Shown: one piece after another, positions 1 through 5,545 of the stretch | Layout of the letters: the number at the start of each line of letters is the position of its first letter | How positions within the stretch are numbered: position 1 is the first letter of the stretch | Assembly: GCA_003517675.1 (NCBI GenBank) | Contig: DPAC01000031.1 | Coordinates: forward strand, 1-5,545 | Direction: 5' to 3' | DNA from: Porphyromonadaceae bacterium | GTDB lineage: Bacteria > Bacteroidota > Bacteroidia > Bacteroidales > Dysgonomonadaceae | Length of the DNA stretch: 5,545 nucleotides | Notes under the pieces: model-generated | The model's input: only the letters and a program-made list of their open reading frames with translations | Told to the model about the DNA's origin: nothing | Database searches by the model: none | Position numbers and translations under genes: made by a program

Positions 1-42
1 AAATGTTACCAGAGAGTACAAGCGAAGTAAACTACCGGGGTT

Positions 43-56
43 ATCCTGTTTTTCTC
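43..56. repeat. Left arm of a 14-bp inverted repeat flanking the barrel gene
   Basis: The sequence atcctgtttttctc is the exact reverse complement of gagaaaaacaggat at 716-729. The two arms enclose the barrel gene, and the right arm covers the last two bases of its stop codon. Identity stops at the 14 bp: the bases on either side differ. The arms are A/T-rich, so a chance match is possible but not very likely over such a short distance. No function is evident. Confidence 0.45.
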
Positions 57-180
57 TTTAATAAATCAATACTCGTCTCCCCTCTTCTAACTGTAAACAA
101 GACATTTCTCTCCTCTTTCAAAACAAATCTGCCGCTCGTTTGTTTACTTCATACACAGAGCCAGAAAGATCTTTAACTGA

Positions 181-239
181 AATAAAACAAGTATTCATGT
201 AAGAACTACAATAAAAACGAGTATTCACTTAAAACTATA
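181..239 (+). repeat. Degenerate tandem repeat (29 + 30 bp) upstream of the barrel gene
   Basis: Unit 1 (181-209) and unit 2 (210-239) align with one gap and 24 identical columns out of 30. The shared parts are aataaaa, agtattca and aaNaacta-like ends. The repeat ends four bases before the ATG at 244, so it occupies the untranslated leader or the promoter-proximal region. A related inverted stretch (aatactcgt, 68-76) matches acgagtatt at 217-225. It could be a paired regulator-binding site or a simple slippage duplication. No -7 element of the TAnnTTTG type was found in 1-243, so the promoter of the downstream gene is not placed. Confidence 0.5.
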
Positions 240-243
240 ATTT

Positions 244-717
244 ATGAAACTAAAAAAACTATTGTTTGCAGGATTCCTGATTACTGCATTGACGACTACA
301 CTACAGGCACAGAACTATAACACCGCATTTGGTGTAAGACTGGGCTATGACAGTGGATTGACACTGAAGCACTTCTTCGCACCGGCAAACGCCGCAGAAT
401 TTATATTATCAGCATCACCCCGTTATTTCCAGTTGGCCGGTCTGTATGAATACCAGCAACCGGTACCGGGTGCACCCAATCTGGACTGGTACTTGGGACT
501 CGGCGCTCACATTGGAGGGATACATCATAACAAGGATGAATACGACAACGCTTTTCTGATAGGTGCAGACCTGATTGCGGGCATTGAATATATCTTCCCA
601 CAGGCACCTTTCACCGCTTCGCTTGACTGGAAACCATCGTTCAACTTCACAAATGATTACAACGATTACTGGTTCAGCGGCTTTGCACTCAGTTTACGCT
701 ACACCTTCCCGCAATGA
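244..717 (+). CDS. Small exported outer-membrane beta-barrel-like protein
   Basis: This is a 157-residue protein of unknown function. Residues 1-23 look like a Sec signal peptide: a Lys-rich start (MKLKK), a hydrophobic core, then LQAQ before the predicted mature start NYN. The remaining ~134 residues alternate polar and hydrophobic/aromatic positions in roughly eight segments, for example TAFGVRLGY, WYLGLGAHI, AFLIGADLIAGIEYIF and FSGFALSLRYTF. Turns are rich in Asn, Asp, Gly and Pro. The C-terminus (SLRYTFPQ) resembles the aromatic-ended last strand recognised by the BAM machinery. Inference: a small, perhaps eight-stranded outer-membrane barrel. A periplasmic beta protein is the alternative. 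The ATG is preceded by A/T-rich sequence without a Shine-Dalgarno, as usual in Bacteroidota. It stands alone. The first good terminator downstream is the hairpin at 811-843, nearly 100 bp past the stop. Confidence 0.85.
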   Translation: MKLKKLLFAGFLITALTTTLQAQNYNTAFGVRLGYDSGLTLKHFFAPANAAEFILSASPRYFQLAGLYEYQQPVPGAPNLDWYLGLGAHIGGIHHNKDEYDNAFLIGADLIAGIEYIFPQAPFTASLDWKPSFNFTNDYNDYWFSGFALSLRYTFPQ

Positions 718-729
718 GAAAAACAGGAT
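716..729. repeat. Right arm of a 14-bp inverted repeat flanking the barrel gene
   Basis: The sequence gagaaaaacaggat is the exact reverse complement of 43-56. It begins inside the TGA stop (715-717) of the barrel gene. See the left arm for the comparison. Confidence 0.45.
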
Positions 730-810
730 GTTCGTAAAAAAGAAATGAAAAAGACTTTGGTCTGATAATGAGACTGTAACCGGCTTTGTGAACAACATTT
801 TTAAATGCCC

Positions 811-843
811 AAAAGACCGCTCTCAACTGAGAGCGGTTTTTTT
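811..843. terminator. Hairpin terminator and left 28-bp inverted repeat of the toxin-antitoxin cassette
   Basis: The ten-base arm accgctctca (816-825) pairs perfectly with tgagagcggt (828-837) around a formal two-base gap; a realistic loop would be four to six bases. A T run follows at 837-843, and AAAA precedes the stem at 811-814. The hairpin could therefore stop transcription from the barrel gene and, less strongly, leftward transcription. The 28 bases 811-838 recur as their exact reverse complement at 1526-1553, on the other side of the toxin-antitoxin genes. Confidence 0.85.
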
Positions 844-852
844 GCTGAAAAA

Positions 853-870
853 GTTGTATGATATTATAAC
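853..870. promoter_or_regulatory. Possible operator for autoregulation (imperfect palindrome)
   Basis: GTTGTATGATATTATAAC is an imperfect 18-bp inverted repeat: six of nine base pairs match, including the outer GTT/AAC. It fills the gap between the -33 and -7 boxes. XRE antitoxins of this kind usually bind such a site to repress their own operon. The match is weak and the AT-rich sequence makes chance symmetry likely. Confidence 0.3.
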
Positions 871-884
871 TTTTGATATATTTG
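853..884 (+). promoter_or_regulatory. Bacteroidota-type promoter of the toxin-antitoxin operon
   Basis: The -7 box TATATTTG (877-884) matches TAnnTTTG exactly. A GTTG (853-856, consensus TTTG) lies 20 bases upstream as the -33 box, which is the normal spacing. The toxin ATG at 888 begins only three bases after the -7 box, so the transcript would be leaderless or nearly so. Confidence 0.7.
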
Positions 885-887
885 CAA

Positions 888-1226
888 ATGGAGCGAAAAA
901 TTCTGGCATACGGAAAGCATTATGAGACGTTCATGAAAACGTTGAGTGATAAAGAGCGTAATAAAATAAGGAAGGCTTTGTTGTTATTCAGCCGGGAGGA
1001 CAAGATTCCGCATCACTATATAAAATATATCCGTGATTCTGTTTTTGAATTCAGGGTAAATTTCAGTAATAATGAATTTAGAATTTTCTTCATTTACGAC
1101 GGAAAAGATATAATTGTCTTATTTAATGGTTTTAAAAAGAAAACAAAAATAACTCCGCAAAATGAAATAGAAAAAGCAATAAGATTAAAGAATGAATATA
1201 AAAAAGAAAAATATGGAACTATATGA
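888..1226 (+). CDS. RelE/ParE-superfamily toxin, Gp49/HigB-like
   Basis: This 112-residue basic protein resembles the phage-derived Gp49-like/HigB branch of type II toxins. Members of that branch cut mRNA, generally at the ribosome. Family landmarks are the core IKYIRDSVFEFRV (45-57, with the usual E-x-R at 54-56), the strand EFRIFFIYDGKDIIVLFNGF (63-82) including Arg65, then FKKKT (82-86) and P-x-x-E-I-x-x-A (90-97). The N-terminal part is helical and charged. Length is normal and no break is seen. I start at ATG 888 because MERKILAYG suits the family start; a TTG at 873 would add five residues but lies in the promoter. The toxin precedes and overlaps the antitoxin gene by 14 bp, the toxin-first order of higBA-type modules. 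Catalytic residues cannot be assigned from the sequence alone. Confidence 0.88.
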   Translation: MERKILAYGKHYETFMKTLSDKERNKIRKALLLFSREDKIPHHYIKYIRDSVFEFRVNFSNNEFRIFFIYDGKDIIVLFNGFKKKTKITPQNEIEKAIRLKNEYKKEKYGTI

Positions 1227-1500
1227 TGTGAGTGCTGAACTGGAACGTGAGTTTGGAAAAATAGGATCAATTGAAAGAAATAAGGCGGAACAAGAGGCAT
1301 GGGAAGATTACAATGCTCAAATTCTGTTGGATGCCCGCAAGAATGCCGGTCTCACTCAAGCACAGTTAGCCGAAAGGGTGGGAGTAGATAAAGGATATAT
1401 ATCACGTGTAGAGCGTGGGATAATTGTTCCCTCAATTGGTACTTTTTACAAAATTGTCTCTGCAATGGGATTATCTGTTGAATTACGCCCTGCGTTGTAA
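1213..1500 (+). CDS. XRE-family helix-turn-helix antitoxin
   Basis: This 95-residue protein is the partner of the upstream toxin. Residues 1-36 form an acidic, probably helical N-terminal segment (MELYDVSAELEREF...), a plausible toxin-neutralising or dimerising part. Residues 37-91 are a Cro/C1-type helix-turn-helix: LTQAQLAERVGV (47-58) followed by recognition helix KGYISRVERG (60-69) and PSIGTFYKIVSAMGL (73-87). The antitoxin should bind the toxin and repress the shared promoter. Translation is probably coupled, since ATG 1213 lies 14 bp inside the toxin gene. An in-frame ATG at 1192 would add seven residues and lengthen the overlap to 35 bp; I prefer 1213, preceded by an A-rich tract. The gene ends 26 bp before the right-hand hairpin. 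Its G+C content looks higher than that of the toxin gene. Confidence 0.9.
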   Translation: MELYDVSAELEREFGKIGSIERNKAEQEAWEDYNAQILLDARKNAGLTQAQLAERVGVDKGYISRVERGIIVPSIGTFYKIVSAMGLSVELRPAL

Positions 1501-1525
1501 AGAATATCAGGAACAATGCTCACTG

Positions 1526-1554
1526 AACCGCTCTCAGTTGAGAGCGGTCTTTTT
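1526..1554 (+). terminator. Hairpin terminator and right 28-bp inverted repeat of the toxin-antitoxin cassette
   Basis: Arms accgctctca (1527-1536) and tgagagcggt (1539-1548) pair perfectly, followed by a C and five T residues (1550-1554). This is a good intrinsic terminator for the toxin-antitoxin operon. The 28 bases 1526-1553 are the exact reverse complement of 811-838. On the minus strand there is no long T run, so it should act mainly rightwards. Confidence 0.85.
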
Positions 1555-1610
1555 ATGGTGTTACGCCCAAAAATTCAATCAATTCAGACTTTCCCTGGAC
1601 TTGGCTCAAT

Positions 1611-1624
1611 TCAAACAAGTTTGA
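1611..1624. promoter_or_regulatory. 14-bp palindrome upstream of the helicase gene, possible operator
   Basis: TCAAACAAGTTTGA has perfect six-base arms (1611-1616 and 1619-1624) around AA. It lies 28 bp upstream of the -7 box of the helicase gene, where a regulator could bind. UvrD-type helicases are LexA-controlled in some bacteria, but this palindrome does not fit the Escherichia coli box or the Bacillus spacing (GAAC-N4-GTTC), so the factor is unknown. Confidence 0.35.
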
Positions 1625-1652
1625 CTTCTGCCTTCGCTTAACGAAAAAGTAG

Positions 1653-1660
1653 TATTTTTG
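1653..1660 (+). promoter_or_regulatory. -7 element of the helicase gene promoter
   Basis: TATTTTTG matches TAnnTTTG exactly and lies five bases before the ATG at 1666. No good TTTG is found at the normal 19-21 bp distance; the TTTG at 1620-1623 is 29 bp away, too far. If active, it yields an mRNA with almost no 5' leader. Confidence 0.6.
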
Positions 1661-1665
1661 TACCC

Positions 1666-3984
1666 ATGCAGTTCAAGAGAGAAGAAAAGAATAGAGCGTC
1701 GTTCCTCGACAATCTGAACGAGGCGCAACGGGCTGCCGTGGAGTTCTGCGACGGACCCTCGCTGGTGATCGCCGGCGCCGGGTCGGGGAAGACACGCGTG
1801 CTCACCTACAAGATTGCCTGGCTCCTGGAGCAGGGTCTCCCACCCTACTACCTGCTGGCTCTTACCTTCACCAACAAGGCGGCAAGGGAGATGAAAAGCC
1901 GCATCGCTGAGCTGGTGGGGGAGAAACAGGCCCGCCGCCTCTGGATGGGTACCTTCCACTCCATCTTCTCCCGCATCCTCCGCAACGAGGCGGAAGCAAT
2001 CGGCTTCCAGTCCAACTTCACCATCTTCGATGCCACCGACTCCAAAAACCTGATCAAGCTGATCATCCGCGAGTTGGAGCTCAACGACAAACAGTACAGG
2101 CCGGGGACAGTGCACAACCAGATCTCAAATGCGAAGAACAGACTGATCACCCCCTCCATGTATGCCGCCAACAGTGAGATCATCGACAACGACCGGCAGG
2201 CACGCCTGCCGGCCATCAGCGAGATCTACAGCAGCTATCAGCAGCGGCTGCGGGCAGCCAACAGCATGGACTTCGATGACCTGCTGCTCTACACCAACAT
2301 CCTCTTTCGCGATCATGCCGAGATACTGGAACGTTACCGCAACCAGTTTCAGTTCATCCTGGTGGATGAGTACCAGGATACCAACTTTGCCCAGCACCTC
2401 ATCGTGACGCAGCTGGCAGAGAAGCATCACCGCGTATGCGTGGTGGGTGATGACGCCCAGAGCATCTACTCCTTTCGGGGCGCCAACATCGACAACATCC
2501 TGAATTTCAAAACCAACTACCCCGAGACACGGGTCTTCAAGCTGGAACAGAACTACCGCTCCACGCAGAACATCGTGAACGCGGCCAACAGCCTCATCAA
2601 AAAGAACAGCGAACAGATCTTTAAAGAGATTTTTTCTACCAACGACGTGGGGGAGAAGATTGAGGTGAAGAGCGCCTTCTCCGACTTTGAAGAGGGACTG
2701 ATCGTCGCCAACAAAATCAGCCGGATGCGCATGGAGAAGCATTCACCCTACAGCGATTTCGCCATCCTTTACCGCACCAACGCGCAGTCGCGCATCTTCG
2801 AGGAGGCGCTGCGCAAGAACAACATCCCCTACCGCATCTACGGTGGACTATCGTTCTACCAGCGAAAGGAAATTAAGGATGTGATCAGCTATTTCCGGAT
2901 GATCGTTAACCCTAACGACGAGGAGGCTTTCCGCCGCATCATCAACTACCCTTCACGGGGAATAGGCGATGTGACGGTAGGCAAGATCACCCATGCGGCA
3001 CAGCGACAACAGGTCAGCCTCTGGCAGGTGGTGGCCGCACCTGCATCCTATTCGCTCAATGTGAACGCCGGCACGGCAAGAAAGATTGAGGCGTTCCACA
3101 CCCTTATCAGCAGTTTCATTGAACAGAACAAGAGCCTCAACGCCTTTGAACTGGCTCAGGAGGTGATCCGCAGAAGTGGCATCGCTGCCGAAGCCTACGA
3201 GGATATGACCCCGGAGGGAATGAGCCGCACCCAGAACATACAGGAACTGCTCAACGCCATGAGTGAGTTTGCCTCCACACGACAGGAACAGGGAGAGGAG
3301 AACAGGCTGGCCGACTTCCTCTCGGAGGTCTCACTGCTCACCGATCAGGATACCGATAGCGAGGCGGAAAATGAGAAAGTGACATTGATGACGGTTCATG
3401 CCGCCAAAGGGCTCGAGTTCAGACATGTCTTCGTGGTGGGGATGGAAGAGGAGCTCTTCCCCTACGCAATGGCTCGCACCGGGATGCGGGGACTGGAGGA
3501 GGAACGACGTCTCTTTTATGTGGCCATCACGCGAGCCAGGGAGTCCTGTACGATCACCTATGCCAAAAGCCGCTTTCGCAACGGCCAGATCAATCCTGCC
3601 CGGAAGAGCCGCTTCCTGAAAGACATCGATCCTACCTACCTCAACATGGACCGGCAGACCGCTGCCGACCTACCCCAAAGCGCAGAAACGGACGATTTCT
3701 GGGGATCGATGCGGAGAAATCGACTGGAAAAAGAACGGAGCATCACCCCCAAAAAAAGGGCGGCACCCCTGCAACAAACATACTCATCCATTCCTCTCTC
3801 GAAAGAGGCAAAGGAGTTGCAGGAAGGGGATATCATCGAGCACGAACGGTTTGGACGCGGGGTGGTCACCGCCATCGAGATGGGTGGCAGCGACCGCCGT
3901 GCATTCGTCGATTTTGAATCGGCCGGCAAAAAGCAACTGCTGCTCAAGTTTGCCCGATTCACCATCGTGGGTAGATCAGGATAA
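1666..3984 (+). CDS. pcrA: ATP-dependent 3'-5' DNA helicase, UvrD/PcrA type
   Basis: This 772-residue superfamily 1A helicase uses ATP to unwind DNA in repair and replication-fork maintenance. All motifs are present in order: Q motif LNEAQRAAV (17-25, Gln21); Walker A AGAGSGKT (36-43, Lys42); Ia LTFTNKAAREM (66-76); Walker B/II VDEYQDTN (233-240, Asp234-Glu235); III VVGDDAQSIYSFRGA (259-273); IV KLEQNYRS (292-299); V VTLMTVHAAKGLEF (572-585); VI EEERRLFYVAITRAR (611-625). The C-terminal GDIIEHERFGRGVV and following residues (721-768) form the Tudor-like module that in PcrA/UvrD contacts RNA polymerase. Length and ending are those of a full protein, with no frameshift. ATG 1666 is the only Met before the Walker A motif. 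uvrD would be an equally acceptable name; Rep is less likely given the C-terminal module. It ends 16 bp from the convergent sucB. Confidence 0.96.
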   Translation: MQFKREEKNRASFLDNLNEAQRAAVEFCDGPSLVIAGAGSGKTRVLTYKIAWLLEQGLPPYYLLALTFTNKAAREMKSRIAELVGEKQARRLWMGTFHSIFSRILRNEAEAIGFQSNFTIFDATDSKNLIKLIIRELELNDKQYRPGTVHNQISNAKNRLITPSMYAANSEIIDNDRQARLPAISEIYSSYQQRLRAANSMDFDDLLLYTNILFRDHAEILERYRNQFQFILVDEYQDTNFAQHLIVTQLAEKHHRVCVVGDDAQSIYSFRGANIDNILNFKTNYPETRVFKLEQNYRSTQNIVNAANSLIKKNSEQIFKEIFSTNDVGEKIEVKSAFSDFEEGLIVANKISRMRMEKHSPYSDFAILYRTNAQSRIFEEALRKNNIPYRIYGGLSFYQRKEIKDVISYFRMIVNPNDEEAFRRIINYPSRGIGDVTVGKITHAAQRQQVSLWQVVAAPASYSLNVNAGTARKIEAFHTLISSFIEQNKSLNAFELAQEVIRRSGIAAEAYEDMTPEGMSRTQNIQELLNAMSEFASTRQEQGEENRLADFLSEVSLLTDQDTDSEAENEKVTLMTVHAAKGLEFRHVFVVGMEEELFPYAMARTGMRGLEEERRLFYVAITRARESCTITYAKSRFRNGQINPARKSRFLKDIDPTYLNMDRQTAADLPQSAETDDFWGSMRRNRLEKERSITPKKRAAPLQQTYSSIPLSKEAKELQEGDIIEHERFGRGVVTAIEMGGSDRRAFVDFESAGKKQLLLKFARFTIVGRSG

Positions 3985-4000
3985 CCTCTAAGCCGGTGGA

Positions 4001-5290
4001 TCAGAGATCCAAAAGCGCTTTCTCTCCGCTGCTTCCGCCGAACAGCATATCGGTGGGATTCTCCAGCAACTTTTTCACCCGCAGTAAAAAGCCCACCGAA
4101 TCCTTGCCGTCGATCACGCGGTGGTCGTACGACAACGCCACATACATCATGGGACGGATCACCACCTGCCCGTCGATGGCTACAGGGCGCTCCAGAATAT
4201 TGTGCATGCCGAGGATGGCCGACTGAGGCGGATTGATCAATGGGGTAGACATCATTGAACCGAAAATGCCGCCATTGGTGATCGTGAATGTGCCGCCGGT
4301 CATCTCCGGTATGGAGAGCCTCCCCTTCCGGGCTTTCTCGGCTACATCGGCGATGGCTTTTTCAATCTCCGCAAGACCCAGGCTTTCCACATTCCGGATT
4401 ACCGGCACCATCAACCCTTTGGGTGTGCTCACGGCTACGGAAATATCGGCATAATCATACGTCACCAGGTTCTCCCCGTCGAGCATGGCATTCACATAGG
4501 GGAACTCCTGCAATGCTACGGAACAGGCTTTCATGAAGAAAGACATGATGCCCAACTTTATCCCGTGTTTTTCCACGAACGCAGATTGATGTCTTTTGCG
4601 CAGATCCATGACCGGCTTCATATCCACCTCGTTGAACGTAGTCAGCATGGCGGTCTCATTCTTCACCGATACCAGCCGCTCACTCAGCTTCCTGCGAAGC
4701 GAGCTCATCCGCTCACTGCGGCTCTCCCTGCTGGCAGGCTGCCGCAAACCCGAAGGGCCGCTCAAAGCACCCGAGGCCCTCACCGCCTCCACATCTTCTC
4801 CTCTGAGACGCCGGAGCCCCTGAATCACATCCTCTACCGAGAGCCCGTTCTCCTCCATCATCCTGGCAGCCAAGGGCGTCACCTTCACCTGGTCATACCC
4901 GGAACCAACGGATGCAACAGCCGGTATTTCCCCTGCGGCTTTATCCTCTTTCGCCGGTTCCGGAGCTGCCTCTGCTGCATTTTCTGCAGGCGTATCACCA
5001 CCCGCTGCCGGATGTGCATGCTCCGGCTCTCCGGTTGCCTCCTCCGGTTGAACAGAGGTGTCGATCACACAAGCCACAGCTCCCACCTCCAGCATCTCCC
5101 CCTCGGGAACATTGAACGTGATCTTGCCTGATTCTTCGGCAACCAACATCAATGTGGCCTTCTCCGACTCCAGTTCCGCGATCTCGCTGTTTTTTCTTAC
5201 TACCGACCCGTCAGCCACCAGCCATCGCGTCAGCTCTACATGGGTGATCGATTCTCCGGGACTCGGTATTCTGATCTCTACTTGTGCCAT
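4001..5290 (-). CDS. sucB: 2-oxoglutarate dehydrogenase E2, dihydrolipoyllysine succinyltransferase
   Basis: This 429-residue E2 core subunit transfers succinyl groups from E1-bound intermediate via lipoyl-lysine to CoA in the TCA cycle. Residues 1-76 are a lipoyl domain with lipoylated Lys44 in [10 protein letters not shown]. Residues 77-132 are an Ala/Pro/Glu-rich flexible linker. Residues 134-169 resemble a peripheral-subunit-binding domain ([15 protein letters not shown]) but lack the usual GTGxxGR stretch, reading [12 protein letters not shown] instead. From about 190 on comes the acyltransferase domain, with [44 protein letters not shown] and the catalytic SYDHRVIDG (His390, Asp394). 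The [23 protein letters not shown] pattern is typical of SucB rather than of pyruvate or branched-chain E2. The gene follows sucA after 51 bp, so one operon is likely. No terminator was found after its stop. Confidence 0.96.
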   Translation of the reverse strand: MAQVEIRIPSPGESITHVELTRWLVADGSVVRKNSEIAELESEKATLMLVAEESGKITFNVPEGEMLEVGAVACVIDTSVQPEEATGEPEHAHPAAGGDTPAENAAEAAPEPAKEDKAAGEIPAVASVGSGYDQVKVTPLAARMMEENGLSVEDVIQGLRRLRGEDVEAVRASGALSGPSGLRQPASRESRSERMSSLRRKLSERLVSVKNETAMLTTFNEVDMKPVMDLRKRHQSAFVEKHGIKLGIMSFFMKACSVALQEFPYVNAMLDGENLVTYDYADISVAVSTPKGLMVPVIRNVESLGLAEIEKAIADVAEKARKGRLSIPEMTGGTFTITNGGIFGSMMSTPLINPPQSAILGMHNILERPVAIDGQVVIRPMMYVALSYDHRVIDGKDSVGFLLRVKKLLENPTDMLFGGSSGEKALLDL

Positions 5291-5341
5291 TATTTTAGAT
5301 TGAGGATGATTGAATGAAATTGATTCTGTTAAAGAGCTGCC

Positions 5342-5545
5342 TCAGTGGGTTGCAATGTCGATCGCCTGTTGGATGATCGCAGCTTGGTTGATCTTGTGCT
5401 GAGCCGTCAGCCCCTCCGCCGTAACGCCACTGGCCGGACGACCGATGAGTTGCAGATGGCAGTCGCCCAACTGTTGCTTCACAAAAGCGGCAGCACCCAT
5501 ATTGAGTGGCTCCTCCTGCACCCACACCCGTTCAACATCTGCCGG
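5342..5545 (-). CDS. sucA: 2-oxoglutarate dehydrogenase E1, C-terminal end (partial)
   Basis: The last 67 codons and stop of a gene that continues past the right edge of the window. The fragment contains VWVQEEPLNMGAAAFV, followed after a spacer by LIGRPASGVTAEG and a C-terminal helix HKINQAAIIQQAIDIATH. The VWVQEEPxNMGA and (Y/I)GRPAS signatures are characteristic of the C-terminal domain of thiamine-diphosphate-dependent SucA (OdhA), which decarboxylates 2-oxoglutarate and succinylates the lipoyl group of E2. The immediately following sucB supports the call. Its start, promoter and catalytic domain are outside the window. Confidence 0.9.
   Translation of the reverse strand, partial: PADVERVWVQEEPLNMGAAAFVKQQLGDCHLQLIGRPASGVTAEGLTAQHKINQAAIIQQAIDIATH

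Larger units (their letters stand above)
811..1553 (+). other. AT-rich toxin-antitoxin cassette bounded by inverted 28-bp hairpins
   Basis: This 743-bp segment holds only the toxin and antitoxin genes with their promoter, and ends on both sides in the same 28-bp sequence in opposite orientation (811-838 and 1526-1553). Its base composition differs sharply from the genes to its right: 1141-1200 contains 13 G/C out of 60, against 43 of 60 at 1741-1800 in the helicase gene. Together these suggest acquisition as a unit. No transposase, integrase or abutting target-site duplication is visible, so mobility is an inference. The hairpins may simply be two copies of a common terminator or of a genome-wide repeat. 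Confidence 0.4.

Noticed and set aside
93..147. Inverted 8-mers gtaaacaa (93-100) and ttgtttac (140-147) in the leader region
   Set aside because: Short, A/T-rich and separated by a 39-base loop; no T run, so neither terminator nor convincing operator.
745..765. An ATG with an A-rich upstream tract followed by AAAAAGACTTTGGTC and a stop (MKKTLV), looking like the first codons of a lost exported protein
   Set aside because: Only six codons; no continuation in any frame can be recognised, so a gene remnant cannot be supported.
729..794. Imperfect inverted 10-mers tgttcgtaaa (729-738) and tttgtgaaca (785-794) after the barrel gene
   Set aside because: Two mismatches and a 46-base loop; the hairpin at 811-843 is the much better terminator.
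805..1572. Near-identical 10-mers atgcccaaaa (805-814) and acgcccaaaa (1563-1572) on either side of the toxin-antitoxin cassette, a possible target-site duplication
   Set aside because: The left copy overlaps the inverted repeat by four bases and the right copy lies 11 bp outside it, so they do not abut the cassette ends symmetrically. With only 8 exact bases, chance is a good explanation.
1424..1624. Open frame of 66 codons on the plus strand running from the antitoxin gene through the right-hand hairpin
   Set aside because: It is out of frame with the antitoxin, crosses a terminator hairpin and shows no protein-like composition; a shadow frame.
2125..2742. Minus-strand open frame of 205 codons inside the helicase gene
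   Set aside because: It lies entirely antisense to well-conserved helicase motifs in GC-rich DNA, where long antisense frames are common, and resembles no known family.
4565..5131. Plus-strand open frame of 188 codons opposite sucB
   Set aside because: Antisense to conserved lipoyl, linker and catalytic regions of SucB; composition rich in His, Arg, Leu and Cys, typical of a shadow frame.
5295..5525. Minus-strand 76-codon frame near the right edge (MGAGGATQYG...)
   Set aside because: It is a different frame from the one encoding recognisable SucA C-terminal motifs (5342-5545), so it is a shadow.

Overview
The window reads as a stretch of a Bacteroidota (probably Bacteroidales) chromosome. 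Two start codons sit directly behind TAnnTTTG boxes, the -7 element of the Bacteroidota housekeeping sigma factor, and no gene has a clear Shine-Dalgarno sequence. The encoded proteins (small beta-barrel with signal peptide, RelE/XRE pair, PcrA-type helicase, SucB) also fit that phylum. The family or genus cannot be settled from this sequence alone.

Layout. Positions 1-243 hold no gene, but contain a degenerate 29/30-bp tandem repeat just before the first start codon and one arm of a 14-bp inverted repeat whose other arm covers the stop of the next gene. Positions 244-717 (+) encode a small exported beta-barrel protein of unknown function. Positions 811-1553 form a compact AT-rich cassette: a toxin gene (888-1226, RelE/ParE superfamily, Gp49/HigB-like) overlapping an XRE-type antitoxin gene (1213-1500), bounded on both sides by the same 28-bp sequence in opposite orientations. 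Each copy is itself a perfect-stem hairpin followed by T residues, so each is also a terminator. Positions 1555-1665 are a short leader region with a 14-bp palindrome and a -7 element. Positions 1666-3984 (+) encode a complete UvrD/PcrA superfamily 1A helicase. Convergent to it, with a 16-bp gap, is sucB (4001-5290, -), preceded in the same direction by the 3' end of sucA (5342-5545, -), which runs out of the window.

How the genes work together. sucA and sucB encode E1 and E2 of the 2-oxoglutarate dehydrogenase complex and are probably co-transcribed leftwards. The helicase is a stand-alone DNA-repair gene with its own promoter. The toxin-antitoxin pair is a self-contained operon, probably autoregulated, lying as an AT-rich insertion between the barrel gene and GC-rich core genes.

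I did not find a clearly undescribed system. The item most worth following up is the toxin-antitoxin cassette framed by identical inverted hairpins. Next are the start codons that nearly coincide with the predicted transcription start, and the unusual peripheral-subunit-binding domain of SucB.
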